From Kitasatospora herbaricolor (lineage in GTDB: Bacteria > Actinomycetota > Actinomycetes > Streptomycetales > Streptomycetaceae): a stretch of 64,000 bases of DNA. How positions within the stretch are numbered: position 1 is the first letter of the stretch; each line of letters starts with the position of its first letter. The translations under genes were made by a program, and so were the position numbers. Location: contig NZ_JAUSVA010000002.1 in NCBI RefSeq assembly GCF_030813695.1, positions 8,393,501 to 8,457,500 on the forward strand, in the 5' to 3' direction. Under the pieces are notes generated by a model. The model did not search any database, was not told the DNA's origin, and worked only from the letters and a program-made list of their open reading frames with translations. Shown here piece after piece: positions 34,398-43,693 of the stretch.

Positions 34398-36812
34398 TCA
34401 GAGGGAGAACCGGTGGCTCCCGCCGGGCCGGACGATCGTCGAGGAGCCGCGGAAACCGACCCGGACCGGCTCCTGGAGGCTCTCGCGAAGGCTGACCTGG
34501 ACGGAGCGCCGGTCGACGGAGAGCGCGATGCCCCAGTGGCCGCGGTAGCGGAGGTCCAGGTCCACCCGGCCGATCGCCGACGGCAGCCGGGGGTCGAGCC
34601 AGATCGTGTCCTGGCGGATCTCCAGACCCGTGTAGCAGCGTTGCAGCAGGTCGACGGTGCCGGCCATGGCACCGAGATGGATGCCCTCGGCCGTGGTCCC
34701 GCCCTGCACGTCCGTGAGGTCGCCGTCGAGGGCGTCGCGGAAGAACCGCCAGGAGGCGCGGCGGTCGCTGCGGGTCAGGACCCAGGCGTGCACCACCGCG
34801 CTCAGTGTCGAGCCGTGGACGGTGCGCCGCAGGTAGTGGTCGGTCGTACGGCGGAACAGCTCGTGGCCGGCCGGATATCCGAGCCGGCGCAGGAGGCCGC
34901 GCACCTCGTGCGCGGAGAACAGGTAGAACAGCATCAGGACGTCGGCCTGCTTCGACGCCTTGTAGCGGTTCACCGTGTCGCCCTCGGCCTCCAGGATCCG
35001 GTCGAGTCGCCGCAGGTCGGGGTAGCGCCGGCGGTAGGCCGTCCAGTCGAGTTCGGCGAGGCGCTCGTAGCCGTCGAACTGGCTGAGCACGCCGTCGTGG
35101 AAGGGCACGCGCAGGCGGCGGCTCACCTCCTGCCAGCGGTCCAGTTCACCCTGGCCGAGCCCCAGCCGCTCCAGCAGTTCGTCGCGCCGGTAGTCCGGCA
35201 GCACCTCCACGGCGTCGAGGGCGCGAGCCAGCACCCAGGCGGCCAGCACGTTGGTGTAGGCGTTGTCGTCCAGCCCCGGCCGGTCGGACCAGGGGTAGGC
35301 GTCGTGGTACTCGTCCGGCCCGAGGACGCCGCGGATCGAGTACCGCTGGCGGTGCGGGTCGTACACCGCGGACGAGGACCAGAAGCGGGCGATCTCCAAC
35401 AGCGTCTCCGCGCCGGTGCCGGCGAGGAAGTCCAGGTCGCCGGTGGCCTGGTAGTGCTGCCAGACGTTGTAGGCGACGGCGGATCCGACGTGGCGCTGGA
35501 GATGGCTGTGGTCGGGCAGCCAGCGCCCGGAGAGCGGGTTCAGGTGCAGCTGCTGGGACTCCTCCCGGCCGTCGGAGGCGCTCTGCCACGGGTACATCGC
35601 GCCCCGCAGGCCGACGGCCCGGGCGGCCTGCCTGGCGGCGTCGAGCCGGCGGTGGCGGTAGCGCAGCACGGCCCGGGCCAGCTCCGGAAACCGCAGGTTG
35701 AGGAGCTGGAGGACGAACAGTTCGTCCCAGAAGACGTGCCCGCGGTAGGCCTCTCCGTGCAGGCCGCGCGCCGGGATGCCGACGTCGAGGTCGACGGAGT
35801 GCTCGGAGTAGGTCTGCAGCAGGTGGAACAGGTGCAGGCGCACCGTGCCGATGCCGTCGAAGTCCGCGTCGATCCGGCAGCGGCGCCACAGCTCCGTCCA
35901 GCGCAGTGCGTGGTCACGGGCGAGGTCGCCGAAGCCGGGTGCCTGCCGTACCAGCGTCCGGGCGGCGCGCAGCGGAGCGCCGATGGCCACGTCGCGGGAG
36001 GTGTACACCGCCACGGTCTTCTCCACGGTGACCGGTGATCCCTGCACCGCCTCCAGTACGAGGATCTGGGTGGCCGAGCCGTCCTGAATCCGGTCGCCAC
36101 GGGTCGACGGCAGGGGGACGCCGGCCCGGTGCGGCCGGGTCCGGGCGGCCAGCGCGATCCGCAGCGGCGATCCGGTGGCGGCCGTCCGGAGCCACAGCGT
36201 GCCGTCGGCGTCCACGCCCTGCCCGTCCGGTACGAGGTGGCGGCCGTTCAGGCCCCGGTAGCGCGCGACGCCGGTGTTGGACACGTCCCCGTCGAGCGCC
36301 GAGCGGACCTCCAGCCGGCCGGACCAGTTCTCGGGGACCAGCTCCGTCTCCAGCGCGAGCAGATGCGGCTGGGCCTGGCTGGCGATCCGGCGCTGCGTCA
36401 GCCTGGTCCGGCGGCCGTGCCCGTCCACGACCAGCGCCCGCCGGGTCAGTACACCGGCGCGCAGATCGAGTTCCAGGCTCTCGGACGCGGCGGGTCCGGT
36501 GAACCAGTCGCCCCCCTCCGGCCGGAAGGTGAGGGGCAGCCAGTTCGGGCAGTTGACCAGGTCCTCGTTCTCGACGGTGCGGCCGCCGACCACGGAGATC
36601 GTCCGGTCGTAGCAGCCGGCCAGGTAGGTGCCGGGGTAGTGGACGCCGTCGGCGTGACTCTCCGGCGCGGCGGCGCGGCTGACCAGGTAGCCGTTGCCGA
36701 CCGCGCAGAGGACCTCGCGGACGCCCTCGTCGGCCGGGTCGAAGCCCTCGTAGCCGAGTCGCCAGGGATCGGAGGGCGCGGAGCCCCGGGAGCGCCCGTG
36801 CCTGTCGCTCAC
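34398..36812 (-). CDS. Glycoside hydrolase family 65 protein (disaccharide phosphorylase/hydrolase)
   Basis: 804 residues, the usual GH65 size. The N-terminal beta-sandwich domain begins DPWRLGYEGFDPADEGVRE with NGYLVSRAA; the (alpha/alpha)6 barrel contains HVFWDELFVLQLL and the general-acid motif VLGPDEYHD, then DDNAYTNVLAAW and KQADVLMLFYLFS. Family enzymes phosphorolyse or hydrolyse maltose, trehalose, kojibiose or nigerose; which one cannot be told here. A fused or adjacent HAD phosphoglucomutase is absent. M. tuberculosis OtsB1 (Rv2006), which contains a GH65 part, belongs to the DosR regulon. GTG 36812 overlaps the stop of the XRE-PPOX gene, so the two are coupled. Confidence 0.92.
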   Translation of the reverse strand: MSDRHGRSRGSAPSDPWRLGYEGFDPADEGVREVLCAVGNGYLVSRAAAPESHADGVHYPGTYLAGCYDRTISVVGGRTVENEDLVNCPNWLPLTFRPEGGDWFTGPAASESLELDLRAGVLTRRALVVDGHGRRTRLTQRRIASQAQPHLLALETELVPENWSGRLEVRSALDGDVSNTGVARYRGLNGRHLVPDGQGVDADGTLWLRTAATGSPLRIALAARTRPHRAGVPLPSTRGDRIQDGSATQILVLEAVQGSPVTVEKTVAVYTSRDVAIGAPLRAARTLVRQAPGFGDLARDHALRWTELWRRCRIDADFDGIGTVRLHLFHLLQTYSEHSVDLDVGIPARGLHGEAYRGHVFWDELFVLQLLNLRFPELARAVLRYRHRRLDAARQAARAVGLRGAMYPWQSASDGREESQQLHLNPLSGRWLPDHSHLQRHVGSAVAYNVWQHYQATGDLDFLAGTGAETLLEIARFWSSSAVYDPHRQRYSIRGVLGPDEYHDAYPWSDRPGLDDNAYTNVLAAWVLARALDAVEVLPDYRRDELLERLGLGQGELDRWQEVSRRLRVPFHDGVLSQFDGYERLAELDWTAYRRRYPDLRRLDRILEAEGDTVNRYKASKQADVLMLFYLFSAHEVRGLLRRLGYPAGHELFRRTTDHYLRRTVHGSTLSAVVHAWVLTRSDRRASWRFFRDALDGDLTDVQGGTTAEGIHLGAMAGTVDLLQRCYTGLEIRQDTIWLDPRLPSAIGRVDLDLRYRGHWGIALSVDRRSVQVSLRESLQEPVRVGFRGSSTIVRPGGSHRFSL

Positions 36813-37519
36813 GACGTGTCGTCGGAGGGCGTCGACTCGGCGGTGCGGATGACGCGTCCGGTGATCCTGTCCGGGCGGATCCGCACCCAGGTGTCGCGCC
36901 GGCCGCCCACCCAGGGCTGGGGATCGGCGTGCTTCCCGAACCATTCCATGGCATCCGCCTCCGTGACCTGACGGGCCGGGCCGGTGACGAGGACGCTCCA
37001 GCCGACGCCGAACGCCCCGTCGAGCTGGTCGACCTCGAAGGCGACCCGCTCGCCCACCGCGGCGGCGGCGGCGCTCCGCGCCGTGGTGCGGTAGAGCACG
37101 GTGCCGTCCAGGACGCGGTAGTTGACCGGCAGGACCTCCGGACCCTCGGGCGTGGACCGGGCGACCCGGCCGACGCCACCTGGCTCCATCTTCGCCCAGC
37201 ACTCCCAGGCCTGCAGCTCCTCCACCACCGGCCGGAGGACCGGCGTGGCCTGTCCGGGCGGTGAGTCGAGTCCGCCGCCGAGCAGATACCGGACCGAGGT
37301 GCCGAGCGCGCCGGCCAGCGCCGTGATCGTCTCCAGGTCGACGGCGGCCGGCTGCGACTCCAGGTACTCGAGGTAGCTGACGTCCATCCTGGCCCGCACC
37401 GCCACCTGCTCGCGAGTGAGGCCCAGTTGCTCACGGCGGTGCGCGACGCGGCGGCCGACGTCGCCGGGGTGCACGGGGTTTCCCCGGGCGCGACCGCGAT
37501 CCGTTGTACTCACGAACAT
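36809..37519 (-). CDS. XRE helix-turn-helix fused to a PPOX-fold domain 1
   Basis: 236 residues. Residues about 18-75 form an XRE-type helix-turn-helix (VAHRREQLGLTREQVAVRAR and YLEYLESQ); residues about 90-225 are a PPOX split barrel (LQAWECWAKMEPGGVGRVAR, VLPVNYRVLDGTVLYRT, GWSVLVTGPARQV). A flavin or heme cofactor in the second domain could let the protein sense redox state or a ligand and alter DNA binding (inference). ATG 37519 follows GGAGAGG; an ATG one codon earlier and a GTG two codons later are alternatives. A close relative is at 52385-53065. Confidence 0.86.
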   Translation of the reverse strand: MFVSTTDRGRARGNPVHPGDVGRRVAHRREQLGLTREQVAVRARMDVSYLEYLESQPAAVDLETITALAGALGTSVRYLLGGGLDSPPGQATPVLRPVVEELQAWECWAKMEPGGVGRVARSTPEGPEVLPVNYRVLDGTVLYRTTARSAAAAAVGERVAFEVDQLDGAFGVGWSVLVTGPARQVTEADAMEWFGKHADPQPWVGGRRDTWVRIRPDRITGRVIRTAESTPSDDTS

Positions 37520-37608
37520 CATCCCTCTCCGGTCCTGGGCACCCGTCGCCTGCCGACGGCTGTCACCTCCCCGACTCCCATCCTTCGCCGGGCCGGTGGC
37601 CCGTACCA

Positions 37609-37622
37609 GGGCCGTTCGGCTC
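37609..37622. promoter_or_regulatory. DevR-like box between XRE-PPOX and GNAT-ACD genes
   Basis: GGGCCG-TT-CGGCTC: left half perfect, one mismatch in the right half. It is 90 bp before 37519 (minus) and 140 bp before 37762 (plus). Confidence 0.45.
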
Positions 37623-37761
37623 CCCGGGACAACGCGAACGGACCTGACGGGGGCGGCCGGAGGAGCGACCGGCCCTGGCCCCGGCCCGCCGTACGGGCGG
37701 ACGCTGGAGTCGGCCACCACCGGGCGCCTGTCGCGGCCGGGCCGCACCCAGGGAGCCGCAG

Positions 37762-40506
37762 ATGTCCACCGTCCAGCGTTTGCCGTCCGCCGCCGAGGCC
37801 CTGCTGGCCGACGGGTCCACCGCGCTCATCCGGCCACTCGTCCCGGCGGACCGGGCGGCCGCATTCGACCTGCACGCCCTGCGGATGTCCGACGCGAGCC
37901 GCCGGATGCGCTTCTTCGGCGTCAGCCGCCTGGCACCGCGGACGGCCGCCGACCGCCTGTGCGGGCCGCCCCGTCCCGGCTTCCTGAGGCTGGGCGCCTG
38001 GGCGGGCGGCGAGCTGGTCGGCGAGGCCGACTACGAGATCGAGGAGGGGCACGAGGACACCGCCGAGCTGGCGTTGGCCGTCGCCGACGCCTGGCAGCAC
38101 CGTGGCGTCGGGACCCTGCTGATCGAGCACCTGATCCATGCGGCGCGCGAGCGCGGCATCCACTCGATCGAGGCCGACACCCTCGCCGGCAACCGGGCGG
38201 TCCACCGCGTCTTCTCCGACCTCGGGCTCCCCGTCCACCGCCGCTTCGAGCCGGGCGGGATCCGGGTGCGAGTCGCGCTGGACGAGGCCGACGAGCACTA
38301 CCGCGAGGCTGTCGACGAACGCGGCCGGGCCGCCGACGTGGCCAGTCTCACCGCGCTGCTGCGGCCCCGCTCCGTGGCGGTGGTCGGCGCCTCCCGGCGG
38401 CCAGGCTCGGTCGGTCAGGCGGTGCTGCTCAAGATCCGACAGGGTGGGTTCACCGGTCCGGTGTGGGCCGTCAACCCGCACGCCGGGACAGTCGCCGGCG
38501 CACCCGCCCATCCTTCGGTCACCAGCCTCCCCGCGGTGCCCGACCTCGCCGTGCTGGCCGTGCCTCCCGCCGCGGTGGCGAGCGTCGCGCAGGAGTGCGG
38601 CCGGGCCGGGGTCCGGGCCCTGGTGGTGCTCACCTCCGGTCTGGACGCCGCGACCGCCCGGGAGCTGATGCACGCCTGTCGCCGTCACAGCATGCGCCTG
38701 GTCGGCCCGAACAGCCTCGGTGTCGCGCAGACCGACCGGGAGGTCGCGCTGGACGCCGAGTTCGGCGGTGCCTTCCCGCTGCCCGGCACCGCCGGGGTGG
38801 CCGCCCAGTCGGGCGGCGTCGGCATCGCCCTGATCGAGCGGCTCACCTGGCTCGGCATCGGCGTCTCCAGCTTCGTCTCCCTCGGGGACAAGTACGACGT
38901 CAGCGGGAACGACCTGTTGCAGTGGTGGGAGAGCGACGGTCGTACCGACCTGGCCCTGCTGCACCTTGAATCCTTCGGCAGTCCGCGGGCCTTCGCCCGC
39001 ACCGCCCGCCGCGTCACCCGTAGGTTCCCCGTGCTGACCGTCGACGCCGGGCGATCCGCCGCCGGACGCCGGGGAGCCGCCTCGCACACCGCGGCCGCGG
39101 CCACGCCGACCGTGACCCGGGAGACACTGTTCCGCCGGGCGGGCATCACCGCGGCCCGGGGCATAGCGGAGCTGGTGGAGACCGCGGCCCTCCTGCACAG
39201 CCAGCCCCTGCCGGGCACCCGCGGCACCGTCGCCGTGGTCTCCAACGCCGGGGGCGTGGGCATCCTGGCCGCCGACGCCTGCGTCGAGGCCGGGCTGGAC
39301 CTGCCGACGCTTCCCGCCGGCCTGGCAGACGGCCTGCTCGCCGGTCTTCCCGACGGTGCGAGTGTCACCAATCCCGTGGACACCACCGCGGCCGCCGGTC
39401 CGGGCGAACTGCGCGCGTGCGTGGACACGCTGGTTCACAGCGGAGCGGTGGACGCGCTGCTGGTGTGCCTGGTGCCGACCGCTCTGACCGTCGACGCGCA
39501 GCAGGACCCGGTCCGGGCCCTGCTGGACGCACCCGCCCGCCGCCGGATCCCGGTCGCCGCCGTCCGGATCAGCCAGGAGGTCCCGGTGCAGTACCTCACC
39601 TGCGCCGACGGCGGGCTCCTCCCCGTCTACGCCGACGCCGTCGCCGCCGCCCGGGCCTTCGCCCACGCCCGCGACCGGGCACGGTGGCTGGCGGAGCCGG
39701 CCGGCCCGGACGCCGAGGCCGGCGCCACCGACCCCGGGGCGGCCGGGGCGCTCGCCGACGACTTCCTCGCCACCCACCCGGACGGCGGCTGGCTCGACCC
39801 GTCCGCGACCGCCCAACTCCTGGAGTCCTACGAAATCCCGCTCACCACCTCCCTCTGGGCCCCTGACGAACACGCCGCCGTCCTCGCCGCGCGGTCGCTG
39901 CGCCAGCTCGGCCACGACGGCAAGGTCGCGGTGAAGGCCTACTGGCCTGAGCAGGTCCACAAGAGCGCGGCCGGGGCCGTCCGCACCGGGCTGGCGCGGG
40001 AGAGCGAAATCCGGGCGGTCTGGCACGAGTTCGCCGAGCGCTTCGGCGACCGGATGGCCGGTGTCGTCGTGCAGCCGATGGCCGGGCCCGGTCTCGAACT
40101 GCTCGCCGGCATCGTGCAGGACCACGTCTTCGGCCCCCTGGTCGTCCTCGGGCTCGGCGGCACCGCCACCGACGTGCTCGACGACCGGTCGACCCGGCTC
40201 GCCCCGCTGACCGAACGGGACCTCACCACCATGGTGACGGACCTGCGCAGCGCTCCGATGCTCCTGGGCCGTCCGGGGATGCCACCGGTCGACCTGGCCG
40301 CCGTACGCCGGGTGCTCGCCGCACTGTCCGCGCTGGCCACCGATCTCCCCCAGCTCGCCGAGGCCGACCTCAACCCGCTGATCGCAGGGCCGGACGGAAT
40401 CGTGTGCGTGGATGCCGGAATCCGCCTGGAACCGCTGCCCGTCTTCGACCCGTACCTGCGCCGGCTGCGCCGGGCGCCGGACACGGACGCACCGGAGGAA
40501 CGATGA
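37762..40506 (+). CDS. GNAT acetyltransferase fused to NDP-forming acyl-CoA synthetase
   Basis: 914 residues. N-terminal GNAT domain (about 18-180; acetyl-CoA loop in DAWQHRGVGTLLIEHLI). Then an acyl-CoA synthetase (ADP-forming) core: CoA-binding domain (RSVAVVGASRRPGSVGQAVL), ligase-CoA domain with GGVGIALIERL, and a C-terminal ATP-grasp domain (VAVKAYWPEQVHKSAAGAVR). The phospho-His position is kept (RGAASHTAAAA). It could therefore make ATP from acetyl-CoA, which suits an organism running PFL, or act as a lysine acetyltransferase like the Pat proteins, in which the synthetase part is thought to be inactive. It overlaps the next CBS gene by 4 nt. Confidence 0.9.
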   Translation: MSTVQRLPSAAEALLADGSTALIRPLVPADRAAAFDLHALRMSDASRRMRFFGVSRLAPRTAADRLCGPPRPGFLRLGAWAGGELVGEADYEIEEGHEDTAELALAVADAWQHRGVGTLLIEHLIHAARERGIHSIEADTLAGNRAVHRVFSDLGLPVHRRFEPGGIRVRVALDEADEHYREAVDERGRAADVASLTALLRPRSVAVVGASRRPGSVGQAVLLKIRQGGFTGPVWAVNPHAGTVAGAPAHPSVTSLPAVPDLAVLAVPPAAVASVAQECGRAGVRALVVLTSGLDAATARELMHACRRHSMRLVGPNSLGVAQTDREVALDAEFGGAFPLPGTAGVAAQSGGVGIALIERLTWLGIGVSSFVSLGDKYDVSGNDLLQWWESDGRTDLALLHLESFGSPRAFARTARRVTRRFPVLTVDAGRSAAGRRGAASHTAAAATPTVTRETLFRRAGITAARGIAELVETAALLHSQPLPGTRGTVAVVSNAGGVGILAADACVEAGLDLPTLPAGLADGLLAGLPDGASVTNPVDTTAAAGPGELRACVDTLVHSGAVDALLVCLVPTALTVDAQQDPVRALLDAPARRRIPVAAVRISQEVPVQYLTCADGGLLPVYADAVAAARAFAHARDRARWLAEPAGPDAEAGATDPGAAGALADDFLATHPDGGWLDPSATAQLLESYEIPLTTSLWAPDEHAAVLAARSLRQLGHDGKVAVKAYWPEQVHKSAAGAVRTGLARESEIRAVWHEFAERFGDRMAGVVVQPMAGPGLELLAGIVQDHVFGPLVVLGLGGTATDVLDDRSTRLAPLTERDLTTMVTDLRSAPMLLGRPGMPPVDLAAVRRVLAALSALATDLPQLAEADLNPLIAGPDGIVCVDAGIRLEPLPVFDPYLRRLRRAPDTDAPEER

Positions 40507-41291
40507 ACCGCAGCATGCTAGACGGCGTGCCGGCCGAGTCCTTCGCCCACACCGACGCCGCTCGGGTGCTCGGCCGGGCCCCGGTCCGCGACTGGATGAG
40601 CGGGCCCGTCGTAGCCGTTGTCCCGACCTCGGACTTCGCCACCATGGTCACGGCGATCACCGCGTCCCGGCGCGGGGTGCTTCCGGTGGTCTCGCCGGAC
40701 GGCGCACCGGTCGGTGTGGTCGCCGCCTCGGACCTCCTCGCCGCCTACGCGGGCGAGGAAAGCGGGGCAGGGCACGGGGCCGGGGTCACCGCGGGCGACC
40801 TGATGACCTCCCCCGCCGTCACCGTGACCCAGGACCGGACGGTCGGCGAGGCCGTCCGCGTCGCCCGGCAGGCGTCCGTGCACCACCTCCCGGTGGTGGA
40901 CGAGGACGGACGGCTGACAGGGATGCTGTCGCCGCACGACCTGCTCGACTCGCTGCGCGCGGACGACGAGGCGATCCGCACGCAGGTGCTGGCCCTGGCC
41001 CTCACCCCCGGCTCCGGAGTGGTGCCGAACTCCCTGCGGGTGCGGTGCGAACGAGGCCACGTCGCCGTGACCGGACGCACCCGCGTCCGGGCCGACGCGG
41101 CGGCCCTGTGCCTGGGAATCGCCGCCGTGGAGGGAATCGCCGGGTTCACCCACCGTCTCACCTGGGACCTCGACGACGGCTCGGGCGACATCCCGGTCAA
41201 CGACGCCCCGGCCGGGGAGAACTTGCTGCCGGTCACCGTGCCGACCCCGCCGAGGAGGGTCAGCAGGCCAGGGCGGGGCTCCGGAGGGTGA
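40503..41291 (+). CDS. CBS-pair protein with BON-like C-terminus 3
   Basis: 262 residues. CBS 1 (about 28-85, GVLPVVSPDGAPVGVVAASD) and CBS 2 (about 98-155, HHLPVVDEDGRLTGMLSPHD) form a Bateman module. Residues about 165-230 (SLRVRCERGHVAVTGRTRVR) are BON-like, and a basic tail follows. It starts in the stop codon of the GNAT-synthetase gene (ATGA). This tight coupling suggests it regulates that enzyme according to adenylate charge (inference). It is more divergent from the other four CBS-BON proteins than they are from each other. Confidence 0.86.
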   Translation: MNRSMLDGVPAESFAHTDAARVLGRAPVRDWMSGPVVAVVPTSDFATMVTAITASRRGVLPVVSPDGAPVGVVAASDLLAAYAGEESGAGHGAGVTAGDLMTSPAVTVTQDRTVGEAVRVARQASVHHLPVVDEDGRLTGMLSPHDLLDSLRADDEAIRTQVLALALTPGSGVVPNSLRVRCERGHVAVTGRTRVRADAAALCLGIAAVEGIAGFTHRLTWDLDDGSGDIPVNDAPAGENLLPVTVPTPPRRVSRPGRGSGG

Positions 41292-41398
41292 GGGGTACTG
41301 CCGACCGCCGTCATCGCTGCCTCCCGGGGGAGTGGGTCCGATGCCCGTCGTGACGCCGGAACGGCCCGGTGTCCTGGGCCGCTCCGGCCCGGGTGGCT

Positions 41399-41412
41399 GG
41401 ACCGAACGGCCC
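41399..41412. promoter_or_regulatory. DevR-like box upstream of CBS protein 4
   Basis: Reverse strand GGGCCG-TT-CGGTCC, one mismatch from the palindrome, about 75 bp before the ATG at 41481. Confidence 0.5.
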
Positions 41413-41480
41413 TGTGCGACCGCCACGGGTGGGCGGACAGTGGGAGGACGGAAGGCACTACCCGCGAAGGGGTGAGGACC

Positions 41481-42176
41481 ATGCAGCACCGCAGCGTCCG
41501 TGACGTGATGACCCAGGAGGTCGTGACCGCCGGGCCTGGAACGTCGTTCAAGGAGATCGCGGGGCTCTTCCACCGCAACGACATCACCGCCCTTCCGGTC
41601 GTCGACGACCGGCGGCGCCCGATCGGGATGGTCTCGGAAGCCGATCTGATCCGCAAGGAAGCCGTCCTGCCCGACCCCGACGGACGCGCTCCGGGCCGTT
41701 GGCTGGACGCGCACGACCGCGCACGGGCGGAGGCGGAGACCGCCGGCGGTCTGATGACGAGCCCCGCCGTCACCGCTCACGCGGGGTGGACGATTCCCGA
41801 GGCCGCCCGCGCGATGGACCGCCACAAGGTGAAGCGGCTCCCGGTGGTCGACGAGGCGGGCCGGCTGGTCGGCATCGTCAGCCGCCGTGACCTGCTCCAG
41901 GTCTTCCTGCGCCATGACGCCGCGATCCGCGAGGAGATCAGTCACGACGTGCTCGGCCAGACCCTCTGGCTGGCCCCCGACGACGTGCGGGTCACGGTGC
42001 AGGACGGCGTGGTGACGCTCACCGGCCGGTTGCCGCGCCGGAGCCTGGTCCCGCTCGCCGAGCAGCTCTGCCGGGCGGTGGACGGCGTGGTCGCCGTGCA
42101 CCAGACCCTCGACTGGGCCGAGGACGACACCGACGTCCAGGTGGAGCACCCTCGCGCATACCGCGCGGGGAGATGA
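41481..42176 (+). CDS. CBS-pair protein with BON-like C-terminus 4
   Basis: 231 residues from ATG 41481, placed after AGGGGTGAGGACC. The start MQHRSVRDVMTQEVVTAGPG is nearly the same as that of the protein at 21925-22605, so the two are recent paralogues. CBS 1 has ITALPVVDDRRRPIGMVSEA, CBS 2 VKRLPVVDEAGRLVGIVSRR, and the BON-like tail DVRVTVQDGVVTLTGRL. Monocistronic with its own DevR-like box. Confidence 0.9.
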   Translation: MQHRSVRDVMTQEVVTAGPGTSFKEIAGLFHRNDITALPVVDDRRRPIGMVSEADLIRKEAVLPDPDGRAPGRWLDAHDRARAEAETAGGLMTSPAVTAHAGWTIPEAARAMDRHKVKRLPVVDEAGRLVGIVSRRDLLQVFLRHDAAIREEISHDVLGQTLWLAPDDVRVTVQDGVVTLTGRLPRRSLVPLAEQLCRAVDGVVAVHQTLDWAEDDTDVQVEHPRAYRAGR

Positions 42177-42299
42177 CCTGCGGCCGGACCGGAGTGCACA
42201 GGGCGCTGTGCCGGACGGCACTGCCCGGGCAACTCCGGATCCCTGACTCGCTGCGTCGCCCGCCTTCTCCGGCAGATCACCCGAGCCTGCCGCCCGCCA

Positions 42300-42313
42300 G
42301 GGCCGACCGGCCC
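42300..42313. promoter_or_regulatory. DevR-like box upstream of CBS protein 5
   Basis: GGGCCG-AC-CGGCCC, a perfect palindrome, identical to the box at 31970. It lies about 176 bp before the ATG at 42483. Confidence 0.55.
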
Positions 42314-42482
42314 ACCCGATCGGTACCGGGCAGCCCTGGCCTCGCCACGGCGCCGGACAGTCTCCTGGAGACCAGGAGGTGGCCCGAGGGGGCGTACCGG
42401 GGCGGCCGTCGAGGCCGCGCACGAGCGGCGCGGGATCCGCACTCCACGAACCCGAGATCTCGATCCCCCTGGAGCAGGAGAG

Positions 42483-42980
42483 ATGCGAGTCGCCGACTTG
42501 ATGATCACCCCGCCGATCGCGGTGCCGCCGCACGCCACCGCGCGACAGGCTGCCCGCCGTATGGACCGCGAGGCGGTCGGCTGCGTGCTCGTCGCCGAGG
42601 GCGACACCCTCCACGGCATCCTCACCGACCGTGACCTGGTGGTCCGGGCGCTGGCCCCGCGCGCCGACCTGGAGACACCGGTGTCCGAGTTCATGTCAGC
42701 CCCCGCCGTCACGGTGGACGTGGCCGACGACCTGGAGGCCGCCTACCGGGTTTTCCGCCGGACGGGGGTGCGGCGACTGCCCGTGCTGGACGGGCACCGG
42801 CTGGTCGGGCTCCTGGCCGTCGACGACCTCTTCCTCGACGTCCTGCAACGCCTTTCCGACCTGCTCGGGCCGCTGTCGTTCAGCGTGCTGCGGGAAGGCA
42901 GCGCCGGCCCCGGCCCCGCAGCACACACCCCGATCCCCTCAGGAGCACGCCATGACACGCCGGTGGAACACCGTCGGTGA
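42483..42980 (+). CDS. Two-CBS-domain protein 5 (Hrp1-like)
   Basis: 165 residues, little more than one Bateman module: MRVADLMITPPIAVPPHATA opens CBS 1, which ends LHGILTDRDLVVRAL; CBS 2 has VRRLPVLDGHRLVGLLAVDD. There is no BON-like tail. In size and layout it resembles M. tuberculosis Hrp1 (Rv2626c), a strongly DosR-induced CBS protein. A GGAG precedes ATG 42483. The last 29 nt overlap the next CBS gene in another frame. Confidence 0.88.
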   Translation: MRVADLMITPPIAVPPHATARQAARRMDREAVGCVLVAEGDTLHGILTDRDLVVRALAPRADLETPVSEFMSAPAVTVDVADDLEAAYRVFRRTGVRRLPVLDGHRLVGLLAVDDLFLDVLQRLSDLLGPLSFSVLREGSAGPGPAAHTPIPSGARHDTPVEHRR

Positions 42981-43554
42981 GGTGATGACCCACGCCGTCG
43001 TCGCCGTGGGCCGTGATGCGACCTTCCGAGAGATCCTGGACACGCTCCGACGCTGGAAGGTCAGCGCCGTTCCCGTCCTCGCCGGTGACGGCCGGGTGAT
43101 CGGCGTCGTCTCCGAGGCCGACCTGCTGACCACCCAGGACCGGGAACCGGACCGTGCCGAGGCGTTCACCGCCGGGGAGATGATGTCGGAGCCGGCCGTC
43201 ACCGTGCATGCGGCGAGCCCGACCGCGGAAGCGGGCCGGGCCATGGCGCGCGGCCACCTCAAACGGCTCCCCGTGGTGGACGACGAGGGCTATCTGGTCG
43301 GGATCGTGAGCCGCGGTGACCTCCTCAAGATCCACCTCCGGGACGACGAGGACCTGGCCGGCCAGGTGAGGTTCGAGCTGCTCGCGGCCCTTGCCCCGGA
43401 GCGGACGGTGGCGGTCGACGTCCGGGCGGAGGAGGGCAGGATCATCCTGAGCGGCACCCTGCCGGAGGCCTCGGCCCTTCCCGTCCTGGAGCGGCTGGTC
43501 CGGGCGGTTCCCGGGGTGGTGGACGTCGACGTGCGGGCCCTCGCCCCTGCCTGA
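42952..43554 (+). CDS. CBS-pair protein with BON-like C-terminus 6
   Basis: 200 residues from ATG 42952 (AGGAG 7 nt upstream), starting within the preceding CBS gene. CBS 1 has VSAVPVLAGDGRVIGVVSEA, CBS 2 LKRLPVVDDEGYLVGIVSRG, and the tail VAVDVRAEEGRIILSGTLPE is BON-like. The long overlap indicates translational coupling, so the two proteins may form a mixed complex. Confidence 0.9.
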   Translation: MTRRWNTVGEVMTHAVVAVGRDATFREILDTLRRWKVSAVPVLAGDGRVIGVVSEADLLTTQDREPDRAEAFTAGEMMSEPAVTVHAASPTAEAGRAMARGHLKRLPVVDDEGYLVGIVSRGDLLKIHLRDDEDLAGQVRFELLAALAPERTVAVDVRAEEGRIILSGTLPEASALPVLERLVRAVPGVVDVDVRALAPA

Positions 43555-43693
43555 CGTTACGGGGCGGCCGCCGTCCTCACCGGGGTCGGTGGGGCCGGCG
43601 GGCCGGCGGATCGGGAGTTCCGCGTCCTGCGGCGGGGCCGGGGCACGGGGACAATCGTGGCAGGTGTCCGCCGTCCGGTTCAGGAGACGATCG

